DNA from: an uncultured Collinsella sp. | Lineage (GTDB): Bacteria > Actinomycetota > Coriobacteriia > Coriobacteriales > Coriobacteriaceae | NCBI GenBank assembly: GCA_902494345.1 | Contig: CABUSV010000007.1 | Span: 1 to 64,000 of the forward strand | Reading direction: 5' to 3' | DNA: 64,000 nucleotides | Shown here: piece by piece, positions 34,430 through 42,778 of the stretch | Numbering within the stretch: position 1 is the first letter of the stretch | How the letters are laid out: every line of letters begins with the position of its first letter | Made by a program: the position numbers and the translations under genes | The notes under the pieces: model-generated | Seen by the model: only the letters and a program-made list of their open reading frames with translations | The model's database searches: none | What the model was told of the DNA's origin: nothing

Positions 34430-34855
34430 CTAGGCTCGTCCGCGCAGTTCGATGTCTTGGATGTCGTCGAAGTCGATGGCGATGTCTCGGAGCTTGAGGA
34501 GCTTGAAGGCGGGGAGCGCCTCGTCGAGGATGCCGGTGCGGCTGCGATAGCCGTATGTATCGTAATAGGTGACACGAACCAAGTCGCCACGTTTGAGACC
34601 CTCGAGTTTTTTAGAAAGCACGAGGGCTTTTTCTTCCGTGAGCTCACGTTTTGGCTCGACGGTGATTTCCTGCTTGCGCACGAGTTCGTAGTATCCCGTG
34701 AGGGCGGCAAAGGGCATAAACTGTGCGGCGCGGTTGGCGCGCACGGCACCGTTGGCAGTGAGGTTGGGGTCGGCGGCGCGGCGTCTGCCCTCGGGGTCCG
34801 CCAGGCGCTCGAAGGCGGTCGGCGGGCGCACGGGCTGTTGTTTGGGTTTAGGCAC
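34430..34855 (-). CDS. YolD-like family protein
   Basis: 141 residues. FMPFAALTGYYELVRKQE and the later RVTYYDTYGYRSRTGIL are typical of YolD-like proteins, which accompany Y-family polymerases in SOS operons and may act like UmuD. GTG 34855 was chosen (GGAGGA 4 nt upstream). A TTG at 34867 is also in frame. The start overlaps the end of the polymerase gene by 8 nt, so the two are translationally coupled. Confidence 0.85.
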   Translation of the reverse strand: MPKPKQQPVRPPTAFERLADPEGRRRAADPNLTANGAVRANRAAQFMPFAALTGYYELVRKQEITVEPKRELTEEKALVLSKKLEGLKRGDLVRVTYYDTYGYRSRTGILDEALPAFKLLKLRDIAIDFDDIQDIELRGRA

Positions 34856-36353
34856 GGTGTCCTCCAACTTGTTCGTTGCGTTCGCGCGCGGTGGCGCCGG
34901 CGGTAAAGCTTAATCCCTTGACGAGCGCGTTCTTGCCGTACTTGCCTTTCACGGCCAGGACGGCGCGCGCCAGGTCGCGCTCGCGCTCATCGGCCTCGAT
35001 ATCGCTGAACAGATCGATGGTGGCAAATTCCTCGGGCATGAGGTTGCCAAATCCCAGGTTGATGCGCTTGACCGGTCGTTTGGGATCGACAGTCTGCGCC
35101 CAGAGCTCATCGAAATAGCCCATGATCTTCTTAAACGAATTGGTACGCTCGCTCAGCTTTCGCGAGGCGTTAGAGTGCGCAAAGAGTGCGGCATAGCCAC
35201 CGCGCGGTTTGCCGCCATGCTCTCCCACAAAGATGCCATCGATTGCCTGCGCTTCGCGCACCAGGCGACGCCGTTCGTCATCGCGCTGGACGGGCTTGGG
35301 CGCACGGGGCGCGAGCTCGGGGCCGGCGGTTGCGGTGGGTTCGATACTCGATGTGCTCGAGCGCAGGTGCCCGCATCCGTCCACATACTGCGCTGTACCG
35401 CTGGCGTCGAGGCGGCGTATGTCGGCGCGTTCGCTCGCGTAGCCCACAAAGAGCGAGATGCTGTCGCAGACCACGTGCTTATCGACCAAGTCTAAAACGG
35501 CGTTGTCGACCATCTCGCGCAAGACGGTATAGGCCTGTTCGTAGGCATAACCCTTCGAGAGCACCTGTCCTGTGGTGGTCGAAGTTGCTTGCGGGCGATA
35601 GGCTTGGATATCGGCGATGGTTGTCGGCTCGCGCCCGAAGGCATGGTCGATGAGATATTCGGCATTGACGCCGAGCTCGTCGTAAAGCAGGTTTTCGTCG
35701 AGCGCCGCGACGCCCATCAGATCGTAGACGCCGTATTTCTCGAGGCGGGCTGCCACGCCGGGACCGATGCCCCAGATATCGGTGATGGGACGATGGGGCC
35801 AGATCTCCTTGCGAAAGGTCTCGTCGTCGAGTATGCCGATGCGGCTGGGTACGTGCTTGGCGGTAATGTCGAGCGCTACCTTGGCCTGGAATAGGTTGGG
35901 GCCGATGCCGACCGTCGCCGTGATGCCGGTGCGCGCGAGGACCTCGTCGCGCAGCGTGCAGGCGAACCCTTCCGCATCTGTGTGATAGAGGTCCAGATAG
36001 GGCGTCACGTCGATAAAGCATTCATCGATTGAATAGACGTGAATGTCTTGCGGACTTACGTATTCCAGATAGATGCCGTAGATTTGCGCCGACACCTCCA
36101 TATAGTGCTGCATGCGCGGTACGGCCGTGATGTAGTCGATGCCATCGGGAATCTCGAATAGGCGGCAGCGATTGTGAATCCCTAAGTCCTTCATGGCCTG
36201 CGTGATGGCGAGGCAGATGGTCGTGCGCCCGCGCGATTCGTCGGCAACGACCAGGTTGGTGGTGAGCGGATCGAGCCCACGGTCGACGCACTCGACGCTG
36301 GCATAAAACGTCTTGAGGTCGATGCAGATATAGGTGTGCTGCTCGTGCGCCAT
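34848..36353 (-). CDS. Y-family DNA polymerase (UmuC/DinB-like)
   Basis: 501 residues. Catalytic palm motifs are IDLKTFYASVE (first Asp, about residue 12) and YSIDECFIDV (SIDE, about residue 107). The HhH/thumb region has WGIGPGVAARLEKYG and a little-finger domain follows. This is the lesion-bypass polymerase group found in Gram-positive SOS operons with YolD. Promoter and tandem LexA boxes lie directly upstream, so it is DNA-damage inducible. The ATG is at 36353. Confidence 0.94.
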   Translation of the reverse strand: MAHEQHTYICIDLKTFYASVECVDRGLDPLTTNLVVADESRGRTTICLAITQAMKDLGIHNRCRLFEIPDGIDYITAVPRMQHYMEVSAQIYGIYLEYVSPQDIHVYSIDECFIDVTPYLDLYHTDAEGFACTLRDEVLARTGITATVGIGPNLFQAKVALDITAKHVPSRIGILDDETFRKEIWPHRPITDIWGIGPGVAARLEKYGVYDLMGVAALDENLLYDELGVNAEYLIDHAFGREPTTIADIQAYRPQATSTTTGQVLSKGYAYEQAYTVLREMVDNAVLDLVDKHVVCDSISLFVGYASERADIRRLDASGTAQYVDGCGHLRSSTSSIEPTATAGPELAPRAPKPVQRDDERRRLVREAQAIDGIFVGEHGGKPRGGYAALFAHSNASRKLSERTNSFKKIMGYFDELWAQTVDPKRPVKRINLGFGNLMPEEFATIDLFSDIEADERERDLARAVLAVKGKYGKNALVKGLSFTAGATARERNEQVGGHRA

Positions 36354-36367
36354 CCGTGTCCCTTCAT

Positions 36368-36427
36368 CAAACACATGTTCTTATCGAATACCTGTTCGAT
36401 AATACCCGCTCGTCCGGACGTCGTCAA
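36368..36427 (-). promoter_or_regulatory. SOS promoter with two LexA boxes for polymerase/YolD operon
   Basis: Minus-strand promoter TTGACG (36427-36422), 17 bp, TATTAT (36404-36399). Right after it is CGAATACCTGTTCG (36385-36398), one mismatch from the CGAAC-N4-GTTCG LexA box. A weaker one, CAAACACATGTTCT, lies at 36368-36381. Repressor bound there would block transcription start. Confidence 0.82.
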
Positions 36428-36440
36428 AACCTGTCAAAAA

Positions 36441-36463
36441 GGGACTGGTTTGTTTTGGTAGGT
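36441..36463 (+). repeat. Single-arm repeat related to the element at 37128
   Basis: GGGACTGGTTTGTTTTGGTA plus GGT resembles the complement of the right arm of the hairpin at 37128-37185 in about 18 of 23 positions. It lies between the SOS promoter and the Fe-ADH-like gene. Confidence 0.4.
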
Positions 36464-36539
36464 ATGGTCGTGCGGTTGGATCGGGTTTTAACGCAGCTCT
36501 AAAGAGTGCGAAACAGCTCGGAAAACCTCGCTTCGTAGC

Positions 36540-37115
36540 ATGAGCCTAACGATTGATACCGCCTATACGCACGGAAGGGTTGTGGAAAAGATGGTCAATT
36601 ATGGGTTTGGTATGCCGACGCGCCTTGTTGCGGATGGAGACGTGGCTCGCTGGTGCGGACGATTGGTCGCTCACTACGGTGGCACCAAGGCGCTGGTCGT
36701 GTTGGGCGGTGACAAACATACGCACGATGAGCTCGTCTCGGCGGCGCTCGGCTCGCTTGATCGAGCTCTGCTCGAACGCGTGCTTTTTCGCTGCGGCTTG
36801 GTCGGGGGCGATGGGGGAGACGATTTGGTCGATGAGGCCGTAGCCCTGGCGACCGACGAAGGCGTGGACTTTGTCCTGGCGATTGGCGATGCCGATACTG
36901 CCGGCTTTGCGCGCGAGCTCGCGCGTCGCATGGCGGCGCTCGATGCCGGCGAAGACGGCTTTGTGCCTTATGGATGCATTGTCTCGGAGGGCAAGGTGCC
37001 TGCTGTCGTGGGCACCGGCGAGGTTCCCGTTTTTGCCATTATCGCGCCTGAACTGCTGGAGGGCATCGGGTCTCCTCTGCGTGAGTTACTCGGTAGCGTC
37101 TGCGCCGCGGCCTAA
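36540..37115 (+). CDS. Truncated iron-containing alcohol dehydrogenase-like protein
   Basis: 191 residues (or 174 if it begins at ATG 36591, where MVNYGFGMPTRLV aligns with the start of Fe-dependent butanol dehydrogenases). The nucleotide-binding N-terminal domain is recognisable, with ALVVLGGDK and a modified AIGDADTAGFARELARR where GGGSVIDTAK is usual. The Fe-binding helical domain (about 190 residues with conserved His) is missing, and the frame closes normally at TAA 37115. It may be a non-enzymatic relic or a small protein of new function. No clear ribosome site precedes either start. Confidence 0.6.
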   Translation: MSLTIDTAYTHGRVVEKMVNYGFGMPTRLVADGDVARWCGRLVAHYGGTKALVVLGGDKHTHDELVSAALGSLDRALLERVLFRCGLVGGDGGDDLVDEAVALATDEGVDFVLAIGDADTAGFARELARRMAALDAGEDGFVPYGCIVSEGKVPAVVGTGEVPVFAIIAPELLEGIGSPLRELLGSVCAAA

Positions 37116-37127
37116 TATTCGCCATAA

Positions 37128-37185
37128 AAGGACGGGTTATTTTTGGTTGGTAAAGCGTTTGACCTGCCAAAATAAGCCTGTCCCT
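37128..37185. repeat. Imperfect long hairpin upstream of pgi
   Basis: Arms 37128-37151 and 37161-37185 pair over about 22 bp with several G-T pairs, around a 9-nt loop AAAGCGTTT. It lies 12 bp after the Fe-ADH-like gene. A TAGAAT -10-like hexamer for pgi is at 37250. Confidence 0.6.
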
Positions 37186-37314
37186 ATTTGATCGGCTGCC
37201 GTTTGGGGGCCGATTGGCAACGCTCGCTGATTGTAGTCTTGACCTGCGCTAGAATAGTGGCATCTGAATGTCCGGGCGCATGGAGGCGTGCGCCCGTATG
37301 CTGAGGAGGACTCT

Positions 37315-39009
37315 ATGGCAACTGTTGCCGCACCTATCGATGCTACGTCGACTGCCGCTTGGAAGGCACTCGAGGCTCATCAGGAGAAGCTCGAGGCCGA
37401 TGGTATCGACCTCAAGGCCTGGTTCGCTGCCGATGCCGAGCGCGTGAACAAGCTGAGCTTTGACGCCGGTGACCTGCACTTCGATCTGTCGAAGAACCTG
37501 GTGACCGATGAGACCGTCAAGCTGCTGTGCGATCTTGCTCGTGAGGTGAAGCTCGAGGAGCGCCGCGACGCCATGTTCTCCGGCGAGCACATTAACACCA
37601 CCGAGGACCGCGCCGTCCTGCACACCGCGCTTCGCCGCCCCGCAACCGAGAGGGGCCAGCTCATCGTCGACGGCCAGGATGTCGTCGCCGACGTGCACGA
37701 GGTCCTCGACCGCATGTATGCCTTCGCCGAGCGCGTGCGCTCCGGTGAGTGGAAGGGTGTTACCGGCAAGAAGATCGAGCACCTGGTGTCCATCGGCATC
37801 GGCGGCTCCGATCTGGGCCCGGTCATGGCTTACGAGGCTCTGCGTCCCTATGCCGACGCCGGTATCGACTGCCGCTATATCTCCAACATCGACCCCAACG
37901 ACCAGGCCGAGAAGCTTAAGGGCCTGGATCCCGAGACCACGCTCGTGATCATCGTCTCCAAGACCTTTACCACGCTCGAGACCCTCACCAACGCCCGCGA
38001 GGTCAAGACCTGGATGCTCGAGCAGCTCAAGGCTCAGGGCGCCATCGACGGCTCCGATGAGCAGAACGCCGAGGCCGTGGCGAAGCACTTCGTCGCCGTT
38101 TCCACCGCGCTCGAGAAGGTCGAGGCCTTCGGCATCGACCCTGCCAACGCCTTCGGTTTCTGGAACTGGGTTGGCGGCCGCTACTCCGTCGACTCCGCCG
38201 TGGGCCTGTCGCTGATCGTCGTGCTCGGTCCCGAGCGCTTCCAGCAGTTCCTCGAGGGCTTCCACGCTATCGACGAGTACTTCTGCAACACGCCGCTCGA
38301 GAACAATGCCGTTGCGCTGATGGGCCTGCTCAACGTCTGGTACGTCAACTTCTTCGGTTCCAAGAGCCACGCCGTGCTGCCGTACTGCCAGTACCTGCAC
38401 CGCTTCCCGGCCTACCTGCAGCAGCTCACCATGGAGTCCAACGGCAAGCATGTCCGCTGGGACGGCAGCGCCGTGACCTCCGACACCGGTGAGATCTTCT
38501 GGGGCGAGCCCGGCACCAACGGTCAGCACGCCTTCTACCAGCTGCTGCACCAGGGCACCGTGGTGGTCCCGGCCGATTTCATTGCCTTCGCCAATACCGC
38601 CAACCCTGCGACCGACAGCGGCCAGGACGTGCACGAGCTGTTCCTGGGCAACTTCCTGGCCCAGACCAAGGCGCTCGCCTTTGGTAAGACGGCCGATGAG
38701 GTGCGCGCCGAGGGCACGCCCGAGCAGATCGTCCCGGCCCGCTGCTTTGAGGGCAACCGTCCGACGACCTCGATCTTTGGCGACACGTTGACCCCGTTCG
38801 CACTCGGCGAGCTCATCGCCCTGTACGAGCACATCACGTTTGTCGAGGGCACGGTCTGGGGCATCGACTCCTACGACCAGTGGGGCGTCGAGCTGGGCAA
38901 GCAGCTTGCCAAGCAGATCACTCCAGCCTTCCATGACGACGCCGCCAAGGCCGAGCAGGACGCTTCGACCCAGGCGCTCATCGAGTTCTACCGCGCTCAC
39001 CGCAAGTAG
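37315..39009 (+). CDS. pgi: Glucose-6-phosphate isomerase
   Basis: 564 residues. PGI signatures are visible: IGIGGSDLGPVMAYEAL (about residue 160), FVAVSTALEK, GGRYSVDSAVGLSL (about 290), FHAIDEYF and the active-site Lys/His region near residues 390-520. It interconverts glucose-6-P and fructose-6-P. GAGGAGG precedes ATG 37315. Codons are strongly biased to C-ending forms, as expected for a highly expressed gene. A terminator follows. Confidence 0.96.
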   Translation: MATVAAPIDATSTAAWKALEAHQEKLEADGIDLKAWFAADAERVNKLSFDAGDLHFDLSKNLVTDETVKLLCDLAREVKLEERRDAMFSGEHINTTEDRAVLHTALRRPATERGQLIVDGQDVVADVHEVLDRMYAFAERVRSGEWKGVTGKKIEHLVSIGIGGSDLGPVMAYEALRPYADAGIDCRYISNIDPNDQAEKLKGLDPETTLVIIVSKTFTTLETLTNAREVKTWMLEQLKAQGAIDGSDEQNAEAVAKHFVAVSTALEKVEAFGIDPANAFGFWNWVGGRYSVDSAVGLSLIVVLGPERFQQFLEGFHAIDEYFCNTPLENNAVALMGLLNVWYVNFFGSKSHAVLPYCQYLHRFPAYLQQLTMESNGKHVRWDGSAVTSDTGEIFWGEPGTNGQHAFYQLLHQGTVVVPADFIAFANTANPATDSGQDVHELFLGNFLAQTKALAFGKTADEVRAEGTPEQIVPARCFEGNRPTTSIFGDTLTPFALGELIALYEHITFVEGTVWGIDSYDQWGVELGKQLAKQITPAFHDDAAKAEQDASTQALIEFYRAHRK

Positions 39010-39041
39010 TCGCTGCTGTTAACGCATCGCGCCTTATAGTC

Positions 39042-39078
39042 AGGGGCCCGTATCCCATCGGATGCGGGCCCCTTTGCT
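39042..39078 (+). terminator. Terminator of pgi
   Basis: An 8-bp GC stem (39043-39050 with 39065-39072) with an inner ATCC/GGAT stem, followed by TTTGCTTT. Confidence 0.8.
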
Positions 39079-39150
39079 TTGCCGTGGCCCCGGGGCGCAC
39101 GGCCTTTAAGGATCTTCGCCGGAGCGTCGCGTGCTGCGAGGGCCCTGCGT

Positions 39151-40455
39151 CTAGAGCTCGGCCTCCGCATGGCCTCGCTGCGCCTCGGGCAGCTCCCCGT
39201 AGAGCGGATGGTCTTCGAGCCTAAAGCGCTCGACCTGTTCGGGAGTGCAGCCGCGCACAAAGAGCCACGAGCGATCGATCGGCGTCGCCATGAGCGTGCT
39301 GGGCAGCGCGTCGGCGCGGTCGGAAAACACCCGGGCACTCTCGGGATCCTGGAACGCCAGCACCAGATGCGTGTCGCAGTTGCCCATGATGGAGCGTGCG
39401 CGTGCCTCGCCATAGAGCGCATCGAGCTGGTTGGTCGACTGCAGCAGCAGCGTTGCCCAGATGTTGCGGCTTCGGATAATCGAGAGCACGTTGTCGATCT
39501 GGGGGATCTGCAGATTTGCGAAGTCATCGAGCATAAAGCGCACGGGCACGGGCAGGCTGCCGTCGGGCTGCCTATCGGCCTCACGAATGAGGCCCATAAA
39601 CGCCTGCGAAATAAAGAGGCCGGTCAGCGGATCGAGATTGCGGTCAATATCGCTCACGGTTACAAACAGGGCGCAGGGGGTGTGTCCCATGGAAGCGAAG
39701 TCCACCTGATGGCACTCACGATAGAGCTGTGCCGCACCGTCGAATCCCAGACACATGACCTTTTCGGCAAGGATGCCGACGATGCTCGCGTGCATGCGCT
39801 CGGCATTTTGCGTAATGGCGTAGCGCCGCCATAGCGAGAGGGCATAGCTTTGGGGGTCGGTCGTGATCAGGTCGTCAAACAATCGACCCGTGGCACCGTC
39901 CTGCAGGTGCTCGATCAGCTTGATGACCGAGCTGATCGTCTGCTCGTCGGCGGGTAGCTGTTCGGTGACGTAGGCGATAAGACACGACAGCAGGTTTGCC
40001 GCCGCATGATCCCAAAAAGGCTGATTGTTGTCCTCGATGGGGCAGATGGCCTTTGCCACCGAGAGGATGTCCTGCTGGTTGGGCCTGCCGTCCGCCTTGC
40101 GGCGAATGTGCCTCAGGGGGTTGTAGCCGCAGCGCTCGATGCCGGGCGCAAGGGCCGGGACGGTGTTGAGGTCGGCGAAGTTGAGACATTGCACGCGGTA
40201 ACCGTGGGCTGCCAGCACGGGTCCCACTTCGCGACAGAGCGTGCCTTTGGTGTCGAGCACGATATAGCTGGCGTTCATCTGCAGCAGGTTGGGCTTGAGG
40301 ACGTTTCGGGTCTTGCCGGCTCCCGAGGGGCCGATCACAAGTGCATTGTTGTTGAGTCCCGTTTGGCGGGTGTCGCAGGAAAGCGTTCGATCCTTGGCGA
40401 GGATGGTGGACGATGCGGACTTAGATGCGGCGAGGCGGCTGGCGAGGTTAGACAT
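39151..40455 (-). CDS. VirD4/TraG-like ATPase without membrane domain
   Basis: 434 residues. Walker A GPSGAGKT (about residue 44), the DTKG motif next to it, Walker B FMLDDFANL (about residue 330) and LLLQSTNQLDALYG match type IV coupling proteins. Usual VirD4/TraG proteins carry N-terminal membrane helices and about 600 residues. Here the protein begins 20 residues before the ATPase core and no helix is visible, so it should be soluble. Its ATG (40455) overlaps the stop of the ClpP-like gene by 8 nt. No relaxase, VirB4 or other conjugation gene is present. Confidence 0.86.
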   Translation of the reverse strand: MSNLASRLAASKSASSTILAKDRTLSCDTRQTGLNNNALVIGPSGAGKTRNVLKPNLLQMNASYIVLDTKGTLCREVGPVLAAHGYRVQCLNFADLNTVPALAPGIERCGYNPLRHIRRKADGRPNQQDILSVAKAICPIEDNNQPFWDHAAANLLSCLIAYVTEQLPADEQTISSVIKLIEHLQDGATGRLFDDLITTDPQSYALSLWRRYAITQNAERMHASIVGILAEKVMCLGFDGAAQLYRECHQVDFASMGHTPCALFVTVSDIDRNLDPLTGLFISQAFMGLIREADRQPDGSLPVPVRFMLDDFANLQIPQIDNVLSIIRSRNIWATLLLQSTNQLDALYGEARARSIMGNCDTHLVLAFQDPESARVFSDRADALPSTLMATPIDRSWLFVRGCTPEQVERFRLEDHPLYGELPEAQRGHAEAEL

Positions 40456-41065
40456 GGGCGACCTCCTTGGTGGTCGAGAGGATTTCGTGGGCAAAGCCGA
40501 GCTCGACGGCGCGCTCGGCCGAAAGGTAGGTGTCTTTTGCGGTAAGGGACTGGATGCGCTTGGGCGTGAGGCCGCTGCGGTCCGAGAGGATTTGCGTGAG
40601 GGTCTTGCGGGTCTGCATGAGACGCCGGCTGGTTTCCTGCAGCGCAAGTGCCGAGCCGCCTGCCCCCTGGGGGATCAGCGGGTCGTGAATCATGAGCTCT
40701 GCATGGGGCGCCATACGGCGATCGTCGCCGCCCATAAAGATCACGGCGCCCATGGACGCGGCGAATTCCAGGCAGACGGTGCGGATGGGGCACGATGCGA
40801 GGCGCATGGCGTCATAGATCGCAAGGCCCGATCGCACGCTTCCGCCGGCGCTGGCGACAAATATGGTGATGGGGCGGCTGGGGTCGGTGGCATCGAGCAG
40901 GCGGATCTGCTGGCATAGGTCGTGGGCCATCGGGGTTTCGATGTTTCCCATGACGGAGAGCTCGCGACGGGCGAGCATCTCATCGTAAATGCTGGTGAGC
41001 GTGATACCTCGGGCGGATTCACGCATGGTGAGGGGGCTGATGATGGGGGAATGATTGGTGTCCAT
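40448..41065 (-). CDS. ClpP-like serine protease
   Basis: 205 residues, the size of ClpP. The catalytic triad is intact: Ser104 in FAASMGA, His127 in MIHDPL and Asp178 in KDTYLSAE. VASAGGSVRSGLAIYD corresponds to the ClpP GGS oxyanion loop. GAAAGGAG precedes ATG 41065. It lies in an operon with a VirD4-like ATPase rather than clpX. A housekeeping ClpP is expected elsewhere in the genome, so this is probably a specialised paralogue. It might be driven by the neighbouring ATPase (inference). Confidence 0.9.
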   Translation of the reverse strand: MDTNHSPIISPLTMRESARGITLTSIYDEMLARRELSVMGNIETPMAHDLCQQIRLLDATDPSRPITIFVASAGGSVRSGLAIYDAMRLASCPIRTVCLEFAASMGAVIFMGGDDRRMAPHAELMIHDPLIPQGAGGSALALQETSRRLMQTRKTLTQILSDRSGLTPKRIQSLTAKDTYLSAERAVELGFAHEILSTTKEVAHV

Positions 41066-41128
41066 GAGGACTCCTTTCTGTTGGTTGTGTTGTGGAATAG
41101 GATTGTTGCCCGCGGAGGGGCTGGCGGG

Positions 41129-42019
41129 CTACAGGGTTCGTCCGAGCCTGAGATCGAGCTCGGTTGTGGGGCAGGCTGCCTGTTCGTGCGGCTCGCAAGC
41201 GCCAAGGGCTCCAAAGCGATGGAGCGTTGCGACGGGCGTGGTGTAGGCGAGCCGCAGCTGATGCTCGACAGGGGCGCATCCGTCATTTTTGTAATGAGCC
41301 GCGTAGTACTGCGCGATGCTGGCGTTCATCTCGCTGCCATTGCGATGGCGCTCAAACTGGCGTCTGCAGGTTTCGATGATCTTTGCTACCGACTTGGGTG
41401 CCGTCGCGGGAACAAGGGCGAGATAGCCCTCAAATAGCTCGTTGATGCTCAGGAGGCACAGCAGGTCGATCAGCGTTCTTATGGCTACTCCCTCGGCAGA
41501 AAAGTGCGCGGTCATGCGGTTATATCGGTTGCGGTCGACGATGGCCGCATGGGGTCTTGGAGTTTTCTGCCCCGTGGTCCCGGGCTTTTGCCGCGCCTGT
41601 GTATTGAGCTCGACGTTGCAGCGCTTGAGGCCGTCCAACGGAAGGAACAGTGCGGTGCGCAGGGTGTTCCGCTTGCTTTCGAGTTCATGACGCTCGTCGG
41701 GTTCCCATTCGAGCTTGAGTTTCGTGTCGAGCGCCGTAAGCATATGGGCTAGGCAGCCTACGGTAAGAACGTACGAATCGTTGTCGCGTTTTGGGGCATA
41801 GGGGTCTGTCAGCTTGCGAATGTCGGGGTCGCCCATGATCTTTGTGCAGCGCTTCAGCAGTTGAGGGTGGTCGGCCAAGATCGTCGCGAGCGGTAGCGAC
41901 GCGTAGTTCTTGATGGTCGCGGCGGCAAAGGCGGCGTCATATTCGTTTGCATATGCTCGCTCAATGCGGGCATCCAGAATGTTTTTCTTATCGCCGTCTT
42001 CAGCGTGGTGGTTTGTCAT
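41129..42019 (-). CDS. Protein of unknown function in ClpP-VirD4 operon
   Basis: 296 residues. It is mostly helical and rich in charged residues and Ala/Leu, with no signal peptide, membrane helix or motif I can name. The stretch near residue 135 is basic and Pro/Thr-rich (QARQKPGTTGQKTPRPH) and may be a linker between two helical domains. ATG 42019 was chosen because GGAGAAGCT lies directly upstream. An in-frame ATG at 42175 would add a low-complexity His/Gln-rich segment. It is the first gene of the three-gene minus-strand operon, 63 nt before the ClpP-like gene. Confidence 0.75.
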   Translation of the reverse strand: MTNHHAEDGDKKNILDARIERAYANEYDAAFAAATIKNYASLPLATILADHPQLLKRCTKIMGDPDIRKLTDPYAPKRDNDSYVLTVGCLAHMLTALDTKLKLEWEPDERHELESKRNTLRTALFLPLDGLKRCNVELNTQARQKPGTTGQKTPRPHAAIVDRNRYNRMTAHFSAEGVAIRTLIDLLCLLSINELFEGYLALVPATAPKSVAKIIETCRRQFERHRNGSEMNASIAQYYAAHYKNDGCAPVEHQLRLAYTTPVATLHRFGALGACEPHEQAACPTTELDLRLGRTL

Positions 42020-42455
42020 AGCTTCTCCAATCGGTTGATGTTCGTGCTGTTTGTTGATGTGTTGGTTGTCGTGAGTGATGTGCTTGCCGTGGGTGATGTG
42101 CTGACGTTGGGGTGCTATGCGGTTTTCAATGAGCCCGTGAGGCAGTTGCTGCAGGGGCGGGATGGAACGGCCCATGCAAGGCGGAAGGCATCGTGCTCAA
42201 AATCGAGACAGCAATGCCCTGGGTGCCTCACATGTGGCAGTTACCTCATTAAGTTGTCATTGCGTTTGGGGTTGTACTTTGCCGATCTTCCTTCTCTTAC
42301 ACGCTGAAAACTGAAACTGAATATGCTCGATCTACTTAAAACCGCAACGGCGGTCTTTTATCAACTTATATGTCGGAACGCGTCTTTGCAAGTACTTTTT
42401 TGCGTTTGTTTCAAATGGGGTGGTTTTGCAACCGTCACGCGCCACGCTATGCGAA

Positions 42456-42577
42456 CGTGCCCCTTTTCTGTTGTCGGTCGGATACGATGAGTCGCACAAC
42501 GTCGTCAGAGGTCGAATTCGACCGCTAACGACGTTGTGCAGCTCATCATTTCTGGTCGCAAACAGTAAAGGGGCATG
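42456..42577. repeat. 122-bp nested dyad in non-coding region
   Basis: The structure is symmetric around 42516/42517. The central 14-bp palindrome GGTCGAATTCGACC (42510-42523) is flanked by 12-bp arms (42494-42505 with 42528-42539), 6-bp arms GATGAG/CTCATC (42486-42491 with 42542-42547), a 13 by 13 internal loop, and outer arms (42456-42472 with 42561-42577, about 15 of 17 paired). A run of nine Gs follows at 42590-42598. The rest of 42020-42778 is comparatively AT-rich and without a gene. It could be a structured RNA, replication/transfer site or recombination site. Confidence 0.88.
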
Positions 42578-42639
42578 AGGGTGTATTGAGGGGGGGGGAT
42601 GTCTTGCTGTCGGCATCCGCGTGCGGTGCCATTCGCTGT

Positions 42640-42659
42640 CTGTAAATATACGTTTACAG
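42640..42659. promoter_or_regulatory. Operator-like palindrome upstream of deoC
   Basis: CTGTAAA-TATACG-TTTACAG, perfect 7-bp arms with a 6-bp centre, 119 bp before the deoC start. The form suits a DeoR/LacI/GntR-type dimer, but the regulator is unknown. Confidence 0.5.
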
Positions 42660-42778
42660 CTAATTTCATACCACTTGTCGGAATGCGGACGCTGTCCTTG
42701 TATGTCGGGCGTACATTGAACGTGGTTTTTCGCGTGAAACCACGAATCGGTTGTCAGTCCTGAACAAGGAGGCCCAGC

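Noticed and set aside
37249..39000. Long minus-strand frame opposite pgi
   Set aside because: Antisense shadow of pgi, whose product is unmistakable. Similar shadows over nrdD, the ABC operon and metY were discarded for the same reason.
39151..42019. Complete integrative conjugative element
   Set aside because: A VirD4-like gene is present, but no relaxase, VirB4, integrase, or attachment repeats were found around it.
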